Of a stretch of 64,000 nucleotides of DNA, positions 26,950 to 40,457 are shown piece by piece. The DNA comes from Cannabis sativa (lineage: Eukaryota > Streptophyta > Magnoliopsida > Rosales > Cannabaceae), in NCBI RefSeq assembly GCF_029168945.1, contig NC_083607.1, positions 42,269,257 to 42,333,256 of the forward strand. Reading direction: 5' to 3'. Below the pieces are notes generated by a model, which searched no databases, was not told the origin of the DNA, and saw only the letters and a list, made by a program, of their open reading frames with translations. A program made the position numbers and the translations under genes. How positions within the stretch are numbered: the first letter of the stretch is position 1; the number at the start of each line of letters is the position of its first letter.

Positions 26950-28900
26950 GTGACCAGGATCCACTTGCACTATTTTAAGAATTCTTTGATGTAACTAAAC
27001 CTAAGTCATCAAAAGACACTACCACATTTTTTTAATCTATGGCATTTGTATCTTGTTCATAGTGGATTTGACAAGATCAATCTCTGCAAAGAGTTAATAT
27101 GCCTATATCCACTGAAAGTAGTTCATCTCATTCGCAGATGGATGTACATTCAGGGGTGGATATGAGTTTTTCGTTGTATTCATAAAACAATAACTCTAGA
27201 TTATACCTTTTAGCAAAGAAATTTGAAATGTTTGAAAAATTTCATTAATTTCTAGCAATGGTGAAACACCATTAAGGTAAGTGGTTAAAGATCTTGCGAA
27301 CTGATAGGGGTGGAGAAATAGTTAGTAGATATGCAGTTTAAAGATCATTAAATTGATTTTTGAATTATATCCAAACTTACCTCCCCAGAAATTTTGAGTT
27401 GCATATTGATGATTAGTTACTAGTCGTTGCTTAAATCCTTCTATGGTAATACAATTTCAGAATGATGTAATGGTTGTATACTTAATGTAAATTATTAATA
27501 GATTCATGGATGACCTAATCAAAATCTTAAGAAAAGCTAGAACTGTTAACAATGGTTTGTTAGCTATTCTAAGTGATAAGGGGTGGACCATCCCATTGTC
27601 AATAGATAAGAAAGTGTTTGTTCAAACAAATACTACTTTTCTAAGATAATGACTAAGTCTGAAAATAAAGTATCAAATAAAGGAGATATTTTTCTTGATT
27701 CCAAAAGTGTTCTATCATATTATATGACATATGATGATCCCACTGCCTCTGTTGTCTTGTCACAACTAAAGAGATAAATACCATTTAGTTTTTTCTTAGA
27801 CATAATTCACGGTACCTTGTCGTAGTGGGAGAGTTTCTAGGAACTCACCTTCTTATGACTTGGGAGACACTAGTGATTAAAATCCATTGTAAGTTTAAAC
27901 AAGTAATGGATTGTCAAGATAAGAAACTAAGAAGAAAAGCCAATAGAACTATGGTTTAATCCATTCACAAGGAGCAACCTAAGTTTTCTATTACAAGGAC
28001 ATAAAAGGAAATTTTTGTTTATAAGTCTATTCAATGGACTTAACAAAACTTCATGTTCCTAGTATTACAGGTTTGAGTTTATCTAAACCTATGGCTTGTG
28101 GTATGCCTGGTAATTACTTACTCTAATGCAAGCAACTTACTTTAGTAAGATGTTGAAGCATTTTCTTTCTAATGGCAATCTATAGAAGCTTCACAACTTC
28201 TTAGGCATAGATTTTATTTATCTAAGGAAAAGTCTCAACTATTCCAGAAAAGATAAAGTCATGAAAGAATTTCTTATATCAACAGTGAGAGGTCTCAGAT
28301 ATGCTTTAGTATGCCTTAGACCAGACACATGTTGTTGAGTGGGAGTAATGAGTAGGTATCAGATTAATCCAGGAGAAGAACATTGGAAGACAATCAAGTA
28401 AATCTTAAGATAAAGAAGAGGAACTATATGTTAGTCTATAAGAGTGTGTTTAAAACTCTTAGACTACACCACATCAAATTTCGAAATTTGCCTTTGTACT
28501 AGAAAATCATTCTGATAAGATGGTGATTACTCTGGGGTGGAATAGTGATTTTGGAGAAGTGTAAAAACCTATCTGAAGGCTCTAGGTCTACCAGGAAGAG
28601 ACTGAATGTTAAAGTTGCAGGAAATGTACTTATTCAGTCTAAGGAAAGTTCTATACATTTTTGGCACCATTCCAAATTGCCTAAACTACTAGTGTTATTT
28701 CCCTATTAACAAAAAGTAGTTGCTAAAAGTATAGAATCCAGTATCCCAAGAGAGTAGACATATAGAGAGGAATTTCACATTATCAATGATTTTGTGATTA
28801 AAGGAAGAGTAATGGTGGAGAAAAGGTTGTGTTTAATTCAACCTTTCAGATCCTATTACGAGGAGTTTACTACTACTACACTTGATTTGTATATCGAGGT
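26950..28900 (+). pseudogene. Element A pol remnant (integrase to RNase H), heavily decayed
   Basis: Only short islands are recognisable. They are LWHLYLVHSGFDKI of the pre-integrase region (about 27035-27080), an integrase-core island LRTDRGGE (about 27294), a reverse transcriptase C-terminal relic around 28290-28400 (matching 905-1020), and the RNase H end near 28735-28800. Each lies among many stops and frameshifts. No YVDD box could be found in frame. The order matches a copia pol gene. Confidence 0.7.
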
Positions 28901-28953
28901 GTTGAGATTATTTGAAACACACTTTTTGTTTTATATTAGTGCAAGTGGGAGTT

Positions 28954-30834
28954 TGTTGGGTTTTATGCCTTAAATAAAACTCATTTCAATATAATCAGAT
29001 TTACTTATTAATATAGATCAGAAATAACATTTAATGTTGCATGGTTCACATGATTTATTTCATGATTATCTGTACATAATGTATAAATTCATCTGAAACC
29101 CTTTTCACATACTTGATCCTGTTTATTGTGCTGTCAACACATTGGAAAATAAACATGACTATGTGAATAAAGATTCCTAGATTTATCAGACATAGGGTTT
29201 TACTGATATGATAATCTACAACAGAGTTTACTTGCATTTGGAGAAGTGCTATGTTCTTTCCAGAGCATTGGTTAAAGTAAAGCTCAGGTTGGATGCATGG
29301 AGTATGCATGGGAAGGGACCGATATTGAACTTTGACTTAGATTTATTAAACTTACTGTAATATCTATTCAAGTCAATATCGCCTAGTTGATCCTAGATCA
29401 AATGATCTTAATCCTGTTATGATTAGGTTCAATCTCAAGAGGCTATTCGTGTTCTTTGATTTGTTAGTTAAGCCTACTTTGAGGTCAGGGTGATACGTAC
29501 ATTTTAGGAACACGGTAGTGCAATTGAGTGGGAGCGTTAACATAAACATGGAATCTATAGCTTCTATCTGGCGAATAGTAAGTAAAGGATGATCTCCTTC
29601 GAGCTTGACTAAACGAAAATAAATGGTGGAGATCTCATTTCACATAAGCTGAAATATCATTTATACGGGGTTAAGTGTTTTAAGGATTAAATACATTGTA
29701 GGGTGTAACGATAATCTTATCCCTTTACAGTGTAGATCATTCATATAGAGGATCATTGATCAAATTAGGATTATAACAATGGATAACTAATGATGTGTCT
29801 ATATGGTGGAACATATAGAGCATTCTATATACTGAGAGTGCAATTCTAAGTTCTATGCGTGGATTCAACAAAGAATTAATAAGTTAGTGAATTTAGTGAT
29901 AAATTCTTGATGTACTTATTGGAAGCTCGGTTATATAGACCCATGGTCCCCGCACTAGTTGAGATAATATTGCTTGTAAGACTCATACAATTGGTTTTGA
30001 TTAATCAATTATAATTCTCAAATTAGACTATGTCTATTTGTGAATTTTTCACTAAGTAAGGGCGAAATTGTAAAGAAAGAGTTTTTAGGGGCATATTTGT
30101 TAATTATGATATTTTGTATGGTTCAATTAATAAATATGATAAATGACAATATTATTTAATAATTATTTATAATTATTAAATAGTTAGAATTGACATTTAA
30201 AAGGTTGAATTAAAAAATTGGCGTTTTTGAGAAAATCAGATGCAGAAAAGATAAAACTGCAAAATTGCAAAAAGTGAGGCCCAAATCCACTTTGTATGGC
30301 CGACCACTTTTGTAGGGAATTTAAACCGATATTTTCATTATTTTAATGCCAAATAATTCAAACCTAACCCTAGTGGAATGCTATAAATAGATAGTGAAGG
30401 CTTCAGGAAACTTACACTTCTGATTCACAGAAAAACCTGAGCCTTCTCTCTCCCTATCTGGCCGACCACTCCCTCTCTCTTTCTTCCCTCTTAAATTTCG
30501 AAATTCTTAGTGTATGAGTAGTGCCCACACACAGCAAGTGATACCTCAACCATAGTGAGGAAGATCGTGAAGAAAGACTTTCAGCAAGAAGGAGTTTCAG
30601 CACTAAAGATTCAGAGAAAGAGATCCAGGTTCATATATTGATAATGCTCTGCTACAGAAAGGAATCAAGGGCTAGATATCTGAACGGAAGGAGTCATATT
30701 ATTCCGCTGCACCCAATGTAAGATTTCCTAAACTTTATATGTGTTTATTTCATCGTTTTAGAAAGTTCATATTTAGGGTGTTAAACAACATACTTGTGAG
30801 TAGATCTAAGATCCTAGTAAAATAATTTCCAACA
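28954..30834 (+). repeat. Element A 3' LTR (1881 bp)
   Basis: It is preceded by the polypurine tract AGTGCAAGTGGGAGTT (28938-28953) and ends TTTCCAACA. A TATA box (CTATAAATAG) is at 30381-30390. It is followed by the target duplication GCCAT. Confidence 0.95.
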
Positions 30835-30839
30835 GCCAT

Positions 30840-33440
30840 TGCCCGACCAGACTGGGGTTTTGCCGTCGCCGATAGAAGAAGAAGGAGAGAAGGAAAGAGG
30901 GATGGTGGTGGGTTTTGGCGTCGTGGTGTTTTCGTTAAGAATTAGGTTCTTTTTAAGGGGTGTCTGATAACATAACAGAATATATATAGATAGATATATA
31001 ATTAAATAAATAAATAAATATTTGTATTTCAGGTGAGTCTGGGTGAAACCCGAATTTTGGAAGTGTGGAATTTTTTAAATCGAACCTGGCCCGATTCGGC
31101 ACTTGGTAACATCTGAACCCACCCATGCATTATTTTTTAAAACCCAATTTTTTTGAGTTTTTCAAGTTTGCGTCAGCTAGGTTTGTCGAGTGGGTGCGGT
31201 TTTTGATTACATGTTGCATCCATGTAAGATTATTCATATGCATATAATTTATATTAGAGATAAGTTGAGGAATACTTTTTTTTTTGTATTCATTAATCCA
31301 AAATACTTTCATATTATATTGTATTAGAATATACCCATTTTTTTGAATGGATTGTCTAATATACACTCACTCTCTACTTAAGTGTAGCACATATTTTATA
31401 TTAACCTAAAGGGTATAATGAGAACATCATCCATAAAAGTGAGTATATCTTAAAGAATATGAAAATGAAGTTAAAAATTAAAATAAATAAAGTAAAATGG
31501 GTCTATAATGTAATTTGCTCTTTATATTATGTAGTTTGGTTCTCCCAAAATATTGTTCAACACTTCGAAATTCTAGTGATGTACTTAATTAGGGATAATA
31601 TTTGATTGGATTAGAGATTATTAAAAAAGAAAAGAAATATGGGTAATGTCAAGGGATGGTATTGGGAAATCATATATCTCATTTGGGGTTTATTGGAAGA
31701 AAACAATAAGGAGATCCGAGTAAAAAGAATAACTTAAAGGTGACATTTGGTAACACTTTTTTAATTAGTTTTCTGTTTTTAAATTTGAAAAAGTGAAAAT
31801 AATTTTCAAAAACATATTCTATAAAACTTTTTTTTCTTTTTATTTTTTTAATTGACAATCAAAATTTTAAAAACAAAATAAAAAAAAAAAATCATTTTCA
31901 ATATTTTTTGAACATTTTTTTTTCTTGATCAATATTTTAAACTCCGATTAGACCTGGACCCAAATCCTTTCCCACGGTCCTGATGCTGAACCCAGCTTCT
32001 GAGAGGAACCCAAATCCGACCCTGAACTTAGACCCGACTTAAATAAAATCAAAAAATAAAAATGAAAATGAATTTTACAGAACACATTTTTATTTTATTA
32101 CAAAATAAAACTGATTACATATCTTATTTTTATTTTTCAAAAAATTAAAAAAAAAATAAAAGTATTACACAAGCACGCCTCTTACTTTCTGAAGAGCACA
32201 AGGACAAAACGTTGTAGCTGCCTCGAAGATGCTGACAGGACTAAATTAGTGTGGAGTCAAATTTATACTGACTACTTTAGACCTGCATATTAAATTATCT
32301 GTTGCCATGATATTTATTTTTTAGTATCAAAATGTCGAAATAATTCGAGCACCACAGAAGTTGAAGATATAATAATGAATAAATGGGACAGCCAATAATG
32401 TTGTTGAGTAATGAGTACCTCTTCCATTCCATCATGGGAATATGATGGAATAAACTTTTGATTAATCTAATATTATTGACTCCTCAATCATGATACTGTG
32501 GTGCGCGAGGTACACCTAACACTGTTTTTTTCACTAATTTATATTTCGGGGAACTTTCTTCGTCACAGTTATTATTATTATTACATTTTGTTTTTACTTT
32601 TCTTTTTAAGTCTTCGTCAACGATTACCGGAATTTAGAATAAAATAAAAATTAATGACTAATTATCCTTTTTGGGTCTACTACATGAGGCAGTAGCTTCC
32701 ATATTCCATTGTTAAGGACGGAAATATTGCAGGAAAAGTCATCGCAAACTCCTTTCACTTGCATATATGAGGTTGCAGTAGACACAGAGAAGCTGCTAAA
32801 GAAATTTCAGGTACATTATTAATTTATCAATTTCCTTGACTTTTTATCCATGTAGAGTAGATTATAGTCTCTCTTGCAAGTTATATTATTATTTTATTGA
32901 AATTAATTAACTTTGAGTTAATTAATTAATGTCAAGTTTTCTAAATTTATTTACTCCTACATGATGATGATGATTGAAGCGTGTAGATGAAGTTCATACT
33001 GACTAATAATTAATATTACTTGATACAACAATTAATTGGGTAAAATGGAACATTTGCTTTTCTTAATAGTTTTACCTGTTATTTCGACAACTTTGAAGTT
33101 CCATAAAAATTATTAGTTTATTCGAAGAATTTCTTAATTGATTGTTTTCATTGTCTGAAACGAGATTCACATGTATAGTGAGCTCGTGGCCATCAATGAA
33201 TATATATATGTTTGTGTTGTAAAACAAGTTTTATTTCTTTTCTTTTTTCATGAATATATATACGAGAGTTTATATCTTTCCTGCATCACTAAAATAAATA
33301 AATAAATAAAAATTTATTCTTAGGTTTTGGGTTCCTTTTTGTCACAATACACTAATATAATATTATATCTTTTGGTAAGTCTATAGTGGTCTGAATAAGT
33401 GTGACCATCCATAGATATACAATGAGATGGCATGCACGTG
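30840..33440. other. Intergenic region between elements A and B, no gene recognised
   Basis: 30840-30930 continues the less AT-rich flank seen at 20390-20596. A possible degraded MITE spans about 31738-32175, with weakly matching ends TTGGTAACACTTTT and its complement. 32680-32810 has a spliced-leader look (CAG before GTACATT), but no coding frame follows. The rest is AT-rich. Confidence 0.4.
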
Positions 33441-33445
33441 ATTAC

Positions 33446-33945
33446 TGTTAGACATTTATATGTATAATATAAAATATATGTATGTGTATAAACATATACA
33501 CTATATGAATATAAGGATCGAAATACCTCCAGCCATTGATTCTTTGAGCATTAGTCCCACATAAGCATGATCTGCAAAAGAAACCGATTGATGTGGGTAA
33601 TCGGGCTTCCTCGCTCTCTCAACTCTCTTTAGATGGAATTTTGCTGTTATGAACAGAATGATTGAGGAGCTCGGGGACCGAGACCCTATATTTATAGGTG
33701 AGATACTCCATCAGTATCTGCGCCACATTAATTGTCAGAATATTTTGATAATTAATTCAGGAAATCAAATCAGGTAATGAATATAGAAATCTGACCATAT
33801 ATAGAATATTACATAATTGATTTTGTCCAGATTTAATGAATATAAAATATTCATTTAACAGAAAATCAATTATTTATTTATTTCCTTAAATAGAAAATCA
33901 TTTCCTTAATTAGAAAATAATTTCCATAAATAAAATATTCTAATA
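33446..33945 (-). repeat. Element B 3' LTR (500 bp)
   Basis: Next to a polypurine tract that reads GACCAAGTGGGAGA on the minus strand. It lacks 18 bp present in the 5' LTR (around 40501-40518). Confidence 0.93.
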
Positions 33946-36900
33946 TTCTCCCACTTGGTCAGCATTTAAACTAAAATATTCAAACCTAACGTTCCTCATT
34001 ATATAATAAACATACGAATCATAGCGACATGTCCTCATTATGAATCGAGTATTATCTTCCATGTATTACGATATATTTATTATATAACAATGTACTTTAT
34101 GTGGCAATGTACTTAAGTGAATAAACCCTAACCCTTATGTTTATTCAGGTCCTCTTACGATAATTTTCTCAGATGAAATTAAGGTGCACATAATATGAGA
34201 AAATATCGAAATTAGAGTTTCATTAAATAATTTTTGATTGTACAAATAAAAAAAAAAACTGCATATGGGTTAACTGAATCTCATATTTACTTTATGATCC
34301 TTGAATTTGTGTTGCGGCATGCCTTTAGTCAAGGATCTATGCGATCACCCAATTCAGTTTGCGTGATTAATGACCACTTATCACGCCTTTTTATGGCTAA
34401 ATACTTAATGTCGATATGCTAGCTTCGACTAGTACTCTTAGAGTTATTAGCCATAAATATTGTAGCTGAATTTATCGCAAAATTTTCTTAATGGCCTAAT
34501 GAAACTGTAATTCTGAACTCTAGGCCTACTATGAAACTCTATAATACATCATAGGAGATGTATCCTCAAAACAATAAATGAATTTGACTTCTATAGTGGA
34601 AATAACAATCAAGATTCTCTACAATATAACTTACTGGTAATCTTAAGGATGTAATAAAATATTGACTTACGTGAATCAATACAACCAGTGAAGTATGTTA
34701 GAATCTAATTGGTTAACTATATTTCCAGATGGTCAATTCATCTTAAAATATGTATGAATATAATTTTTAGTATCTTAAAGATACCTCATCACTTTGTATG
34801 AAAAATAAAGTGGTCTTAACTTTAATTATTCTGATACTACTTAACGATCCTGAAACAAATGTAATGCAAAGTCTTATTCAGACTCTTAGGCATACATTAG
34901 GCTTCTAAAATAGAAACAAATGAATGTTCTTAATTTATTCTCACTCCAGATCATTTTTCAGATGCTGGTTCGAGTTGAATTTATCACACTTAAAGATAAA
35001 GTTATATCTGATGAATAATACATAATTTTATTTAATCAGAGATGCTGTGGCTACTCTCTAATTAATTAAAATTATATATATTATTTATATTCCTTATCTC
35101 AAAATAATAATTTGAGATATGAATTATTTCAACTTATATAGAAAACTTTTATCATCATTTGCAAGTAACATATTGTCTACGTATAAAACAAATATTACTC
35201 CCACTAACCTTCTGGTATATAATTATTTCCATAATTCTCTTTTCAAGTCTAAATGAAAAGATGATATAATACCAATTTGTGAGATGTTTGTTTTAATCTA
35301 TAGGTAGACACCTTAAGCTTGCATATGTTCACCACTATTAGAGGAAAATCTTTATGGCAGTCTATATACTTTCTCCTCTAGTTCACTATTTGGAATTGAT
35401 TAATGAATTAAAACAAGCAACAAATGCCAAGGTCTATAATAGAATATTTTATAAAAACAAGTGAGAATGTAAATCTCCTTTGTTATTGATTCTTATTTCA
35501 AAATGAACTTCTTAGCAATGAATATTCTTTTATATCTTTATGTTTCTCAATGTTACCTAATGAATATTATTGGTGAAAAAACTTATGCTTAATTAATGTT
35601 CTCCACCCCATTAGGCAACTTTACTAAAGATGAACTTTATTGCTATTTAAGATATTCATTTCTTCATTCATGGCATATTGTACTACAACTTCAATTCTTT
35701 ATCATTCTATATTTAATTTGTGTCTCAAATTAATATTGTAGTTGAACTCTTATTGTACAAAATGTGATCACTAGAATACATTGATCTTACTGTTCTAATA
35801 AGTCATCTTAAGGATGGACCAACAAACTCTTAAAAGAGCAAATGGTTCAATAGCATGTTATTTTAGAAATTGTAAGCAATTACTAAATAACATAACTTAT
35901 TAGAATTTTACCAATGACTTGTATATTATTAATGATTAGTTATGAATTCTCAATAACCAGTAATCTTAAGGGTTGTTGTGAATCATAATTAATCTAACAC
36001 TTGAGGTGAAAGTTTGAGAAAATATGAATGATCTTTCTCAGAAACTAGGTTCCTAGATTGATCACTCCCACTGATCAAGTCAATTCTTAATTCCACAGTT
36101 CTAGTGTTGTGAGATGGATAATAAAATATGTAGCCCTTAAACCTTATAGCTTTTCAAATGAAATATGCTCATATATGGTTTTGGGCCCAGATCTTTTCTT
36201 TGACAATTTTACTCTAACTATATATGGGTATTTATAAAATGTGTACATGTCATCAAGTCGGTTTTTAACCTTATCACAACTCAAAATATGTTTGAGAAAC
36301 AACTTTGGTTAGAACACGATTCGATATGTACACCCCATTGAAGAGTATCAATAGAGAAAGATTTAGGAAAGTTTGGAGTTTGCTATGTAGGCTCCACCCC
36401 ATGTCCAAAAATGCTTAGTTTCTTAAATTTGTCACATACTATGATTTAGGTGTACCAGGCATATGTATTGGGCAATGAACCCATGCTTTTAAAGAAACTT
36501 TGCAAATGGACTGGGAGTTTATCCATACTCATGAATTTTAATGTAGTATTCTCCATTTTATAATTGATCTCACTATCTTAATATGCAAAATGCACTATTT
36601 CTCTACTTAAGATTTAAATGTCTTTGAAACATATAAATCTATACTTTTGTAGAAAAATAATTTATGTGAGTAATCGTTAAAAATGAGATGCAAAATTTGA
36701 GTCCATGTCTTCAAAATTAATTGACTTGTATGATTTCTAATATGATAGAATTCTAATATGCACCGATTTTAACTTGTTGGAATACATATTCTTAATGAAT
36801 TTCACACAAGTTCTAAATAAAGTTAGTAAAATCAGTGTAATGAATATCCCCACCATTTACTAACATTTATTCTATTAATGGATATATGTTCCATAATTTT

Positions 36901-37480
36901 TGGTGCTATAATATAGAAGAATTCTTATTAACAACACAATTTTTATTGTCAGATTGAACTTGCATATCTTTATGAGTGACATCATTTTGTAGTAAAGACC
37001 TTTAAATGTGTCTAAATCAAGTTTCAAAAGAATCTTGGAACATAAAGGTCTTTGTCAATTTTAAAACAAAGTCACTACTATATTGCTTGTTCCTTAAACT
37101 TCTAAATGTGAGAACTTATCTTGTCTGTGGATAAGATTTGCTCACAGTTACTGACTTTCTCAGGTTTATTTGTAAACCTTGCAAGAAATTATGAATGTGG
37201 AATAACAATCTAAAATAATCCACTGTGTGTTAATAATCACATTAACTATATTAGAATGTATTCATACACAATAAATTAAAATTTATTGGTGATAATAAAG
37301 TGTGATTTATTTTTCTTAATTATACAGTAAAAACTGTACATTTTGGATGAAGTTATCAGAATAAATTTTGGAAATTTCTACTGGTATAGAAGAAATTTAT
37401 GAATAGTGATGTAATAAAATTACATATATAGTTTTGAGGTTTAAATGAATCATGTTTTTACCAATGAATAAACATGCTTA
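33946..37480 (-). pseudogene. Element B pol remnant, heavily decayed
   Basis: On the minus strand, islands around 36300-36480 resemble the copia integrase C-terminal half (a DMG-like block, then a run matching the region that usually ends in LNRVPSK). Most of the rest is stop-ridden AT-rich sequence. The segment occupies the place of the 3' half of pol between the LTR and the repeat modules. No intact catalytic motif was found. Confidence 0.5.
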
Positions 37481-37506
37481 AATATGAAATCTTATTAAAC
37501 AAAAAA

Positions 37507-38283
37507 TGCCTGTGGGCTAAATTTTTAATTTAATAAGATTAGATTTAGATGTAGATTATGATAGATTTACACAATTTATGAAAAACTTAAAGTTTAATAT
37601 TTCTATCTCAATGAAAGGTATGAAACACTTAATTATTTATAAATGTTTCAAAATTTTATACTTTATGATAAAATTATTAAATTAAATCTACATAATTTCC
37701 TGTGGGATAAATTAAGAGAATTTAATTTAACATATTAATTATGTAAAAATAATAAAATCCCTGTAGGGTAAGATTATTATGTTCACATAATTCATGTCCA
37801 TTATGTGATCTTAATCCACTTAATATATATAATTTTATATAATTAAGGATGCTGTGGCTACTCCCTAATTATTTAAAATTATGTGGTTCACTAGACACCA
37901 AAGTATAAACTGAAGATTAAAATTATACTAAATCTAAAATTGCCTGTGGGCTAAATTTTAAATTTAATAAAATTAGATAAACTTTATGAGATTTAATTAA
38001 ACAATTAGTTTTGAAAAATGAAGGTTTATTATCTATCTTTAATTAAATTTGTGATAACACTATTAAATTAAATCCCCATAACTCCCTGTGGGGTAAATTA
38101 AGAGAATTTAATTTAACATATTATCCTAATTAATTCTACAAATATAATAAAATCCCTGTGGGGTAAAATTATTATACTTATATAATAAATTACAAGTTAT
38201 GTCCATTAAGGTGAATTTTAATTAATATATAATTTTATACAAATAAGGATGCTGTGGCTACTCCCTAATTATATAAAATTATA
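37507..38283 (-). repeat. Tandem diverged duplication with TGTG-loop mini-hairpins (element B)
   Basis: About 380 bp at 37507-37880 recurs at 37941-38283 (offset 434), sharing GCCTGTGGGCTAAAT, GGTAA phrases and GATGCTGTGGCTACTCCCTA. Six mini-hairpins on the plus strand have 3-bp stems around TGTG or TGTA: 37508 GCC/GGC, 37698 TCC/GGA, 37759 CCC/GGG, 37942 GCC/GGC, 38084 CCC/GGG and 38154 CCC/GGG. On the element's own strand the loops read CACA or TACA. Confidence 0.7.
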
Positions 38284-39265
38284 TTTTCACTTTGACATTA
38301 GGTATTGGGCTCTACCTAAAAGTAATTTCGTTATTAACATAGTAGACAATCACTGAGATTAGTGCTCCTAGCTAGTGTGGTCGTCCGAAGATCATTAAAA
38401 ACCGTTCTAGATATGAGCATTTGTCCCAAGTTCATGTTTTCTTATGTCAAACCATAAAATTACTTACATTTTATTCATATTTTATTCATTTTAGGAAGTT
38501 TTATGAATATTTTATGAATAATTTTATGAATTTTTATGAAACTTAATGTGCTATATAAAATATTCAACCTATCTTAATGTTTGAATATTTCTAAATATAT
38601 CTAGCACTATAAAAAGAATTTATGTATAGCATTTAAATCATACAAATCTAAATTAATTGCATTAAACATAAATTTGCCAAATAAATACAAATTAGTACAA
38701 TTATTGTATGATAAGAAATTAAATGCTTAATTCCATAATATATAATTAATTATGCATTTATGACCATATAATATCTTAAATATTTATACTAATAATTAAT
38801 TTGTATAAATAAGGTAAATATACAAATTAGTACAATTAATTATATGAAATGAATTAAATGCAAAATTAAAGAATGTACTTAATGGCAGATTATCAATTAA
38901 TTCAATCAGTAAATTACATAATTGGTAAATAAATATAATAATTGCGCACTTAATTGTAGAATAATCAAATATTGACATTCTTAAAATATCACAATTATTG
39001 TAATTACATGTAAAAATAAAGTATGTAATTAATTTACCAAGTTAAAAACTTTCCATAATAACTTATTACTAAATAACATATAATATATGAAGATATATGT
39101 TAAATAAGAATGGAAAGTTTAAACAAATGTAATTTAATTGACTAAATCAATAAAAATAAGGAAATAAAATAAAATTCCAAAAATAAATCAAAATAATAAA
39201 ATTTCGGAATTTTCTTAAATTTTTCTTAATTTTCCTTTTTTTTTTTTTAAAAAAAATCTGCCCTG

Positions 39266-39606
39266 AAAAACGACACGTCGTTTTTAGCTATATGAAAAAC
39301 GACACGTCGTTTTTTACTAAAATGAAGGCTGGCTGCTCACACGAAAAAACGACACGTCGTTTTCCACAAGAAGGAAAACGACACGTCGTTTTATGAATCT
39401 GAAGACTGCTTCAGAAGACGAAAAACGACATGTCGTTTTCCACAGGGGAAAAACGACATGTCGTTTAAACAAACGACAGCAGCAACAATACTTGAAAAAA
39501 CGACACGTCGTTTTCCACAAGGGAAAAACGACATGTCGTTTTAGTAAACGACGAAAGAAAAAAACTTAAAAACGACATGTCGTTTTCGAGAAACGACACG
39601 TCGTTT
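39266..39606 (-). repeat. Ten-copy palindrome array in the element B leader
   Basis: The 18-mer AAAACGACACGTCGTTTT, or its fully self-complementary variant with centre AT, occurs at 39266, 39295, 39346, 39375, 39421, 39450, 39497, 39525, 39569 and 39591. Some copies are trimmed by a base or two. Spacing alternates between about 29 and about 47 bp, so the copies form five pairs with a higher-order period of about 76 bp. In element orientation the array lies about 840-1190 nt downstream of the primer site, in the leader or gag start. Confidence 0.93.
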
Positions 39607-39949
39607 GGGTCGTCTTCTTCAGCCAACCCGGGTCATTTTGACCCGTTTTTCTGCACGTGGGTCCGACGGACCCGACCCAAACCCGATCGGTGAAGAGAAT
39701 TTTGACGACCAAATTACGTGTTTTTAATCCCGAAATGATCCAAGTGAAAAAATAAAGAGATCTATGTGGATTTTATGCATCTAAAACACGTAAAAGTCGA
39801 TTTTAATTCCAATGAAGATGAGTTGGGTCCAAAGGTGTTCTTCAAAAAAAAATTTCCAGATTTTGATGTTTATTCAAATCTTTTTCATGCACGAAATCAC
39901 TCTATAATTTTATATGAATGTGATATTGCAATAAAGATTTAAAATATAC

Positions 39950-40420
39950 ACCCAAAAAAGATATATATAAATATATATATATTTTTTTTTTCTTAACGAA
40001 GAACGAAACTTAAAACTTTATGTATATATACATATATACGTATACAATATATATCACATAAAATTATCAATCCAATATGAAATATATATAATGAAAATAT
40101 ATATAATTATACATAAATATATAAATATATATATATGAAAAATGTATATATATATGAACAACTTTTATGCATATGGATATATATGTATGTATATGAAAAT
40201 ATATATATATGAACTGAATATGAATATATATATAAACTGAATATATATAAGTATATACGTATGAAAATATATATGTATATATATAATTGGGATTGAATGA
40301 ATATGAATATATAAATATATACACGAACGAAAATAAATATATATATATCAACACTGAATTAAATATATATATATAAACACTGTATATACGAGTATATATA
40401 TATAAATGAAACTCAAACTA
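39950..40420. repeat. TA-rich low-complexity block in the element B leader
   Basis: Runs of TATATA mixed with GAATATG and ATGAAAATAT phrases fill the stretch next to the primer site. A minus-strand frame rich in Tyr and Ile here is an artefact of composition. Confidence 0.85.
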
Positions 40421-40443
40421 AAATTAAGGCAGAGATATAAACC

Positions 40444-40455
40444 GCTCTGATACCA
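40444..40455 (-). other. Primer binding site of element B
   Basis: On the minus strand TGGTATCAGAGC, two bases inside the 5' LTR, is complementary to the initiator tRNA-Met 3' end as in other plant copia elements. Confidence 0.93.
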
Positions 40456-40457
40456 AC

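Larger units (their letters stand above)
20602..30834 (+). mobile_element. Element A: complete non-autonomous Ty1/copia retrotransposon (10.2 kb)
   Basis: Both LTRs, a primer binding site, a polypurine tract and a perfect 5-bp target duplication GCCAT (20597-20601 and 30835-30839) mark an intact insertion. The LTRs differ by about 3% by eye, plus a deletion of about 39 bp near 20650 in the left one. The interior (22445-28953) has no frame longer than about 100 codons. Integrase, reverse transcriptase and RNase H are visible only as scattered motifs. It instead holds hairpin arrays and long AT-rich foldbacks. The coding region is far more decayed than the LTRs, so it was probably dead before insertion and moved in trans. 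Confidence 0.93.

Noticed and set aside
20664..29309. An 84-codon minus-strand frame found twice (20664-20918 and 29055-29309)
   Set aside because: It lies in the two LTRs of element A, so its conservation reflects LTR copying. The protein is not recognisable.
31738..32175. Possible MITE starting GGTGACATTTGGTAACAC
   Set aside because: The supposed right end matches only weakly and no target duplication was found; kept only as a note in the intergenic entry.
39317..39520. A 67-codon minus frame with repeated KTTCRF and KRHVVF-like peptides
   Set aside because: The palindrome array period (about 76 bp, varying) is not kept in frame, so peptide repetition is a by-product.
39266..39606. CRISPR-like repeat-spacer pattern
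   Set aside because: Spacers are short, irregular and related, the repeats are palindromes in a plant retrotransposon, and there are no cas genes.
40067..40354. A 95-codon Tyr/Ile-rich minus frame
   Set aside because: Low-complexity TA-rich sequence in the element B leader.
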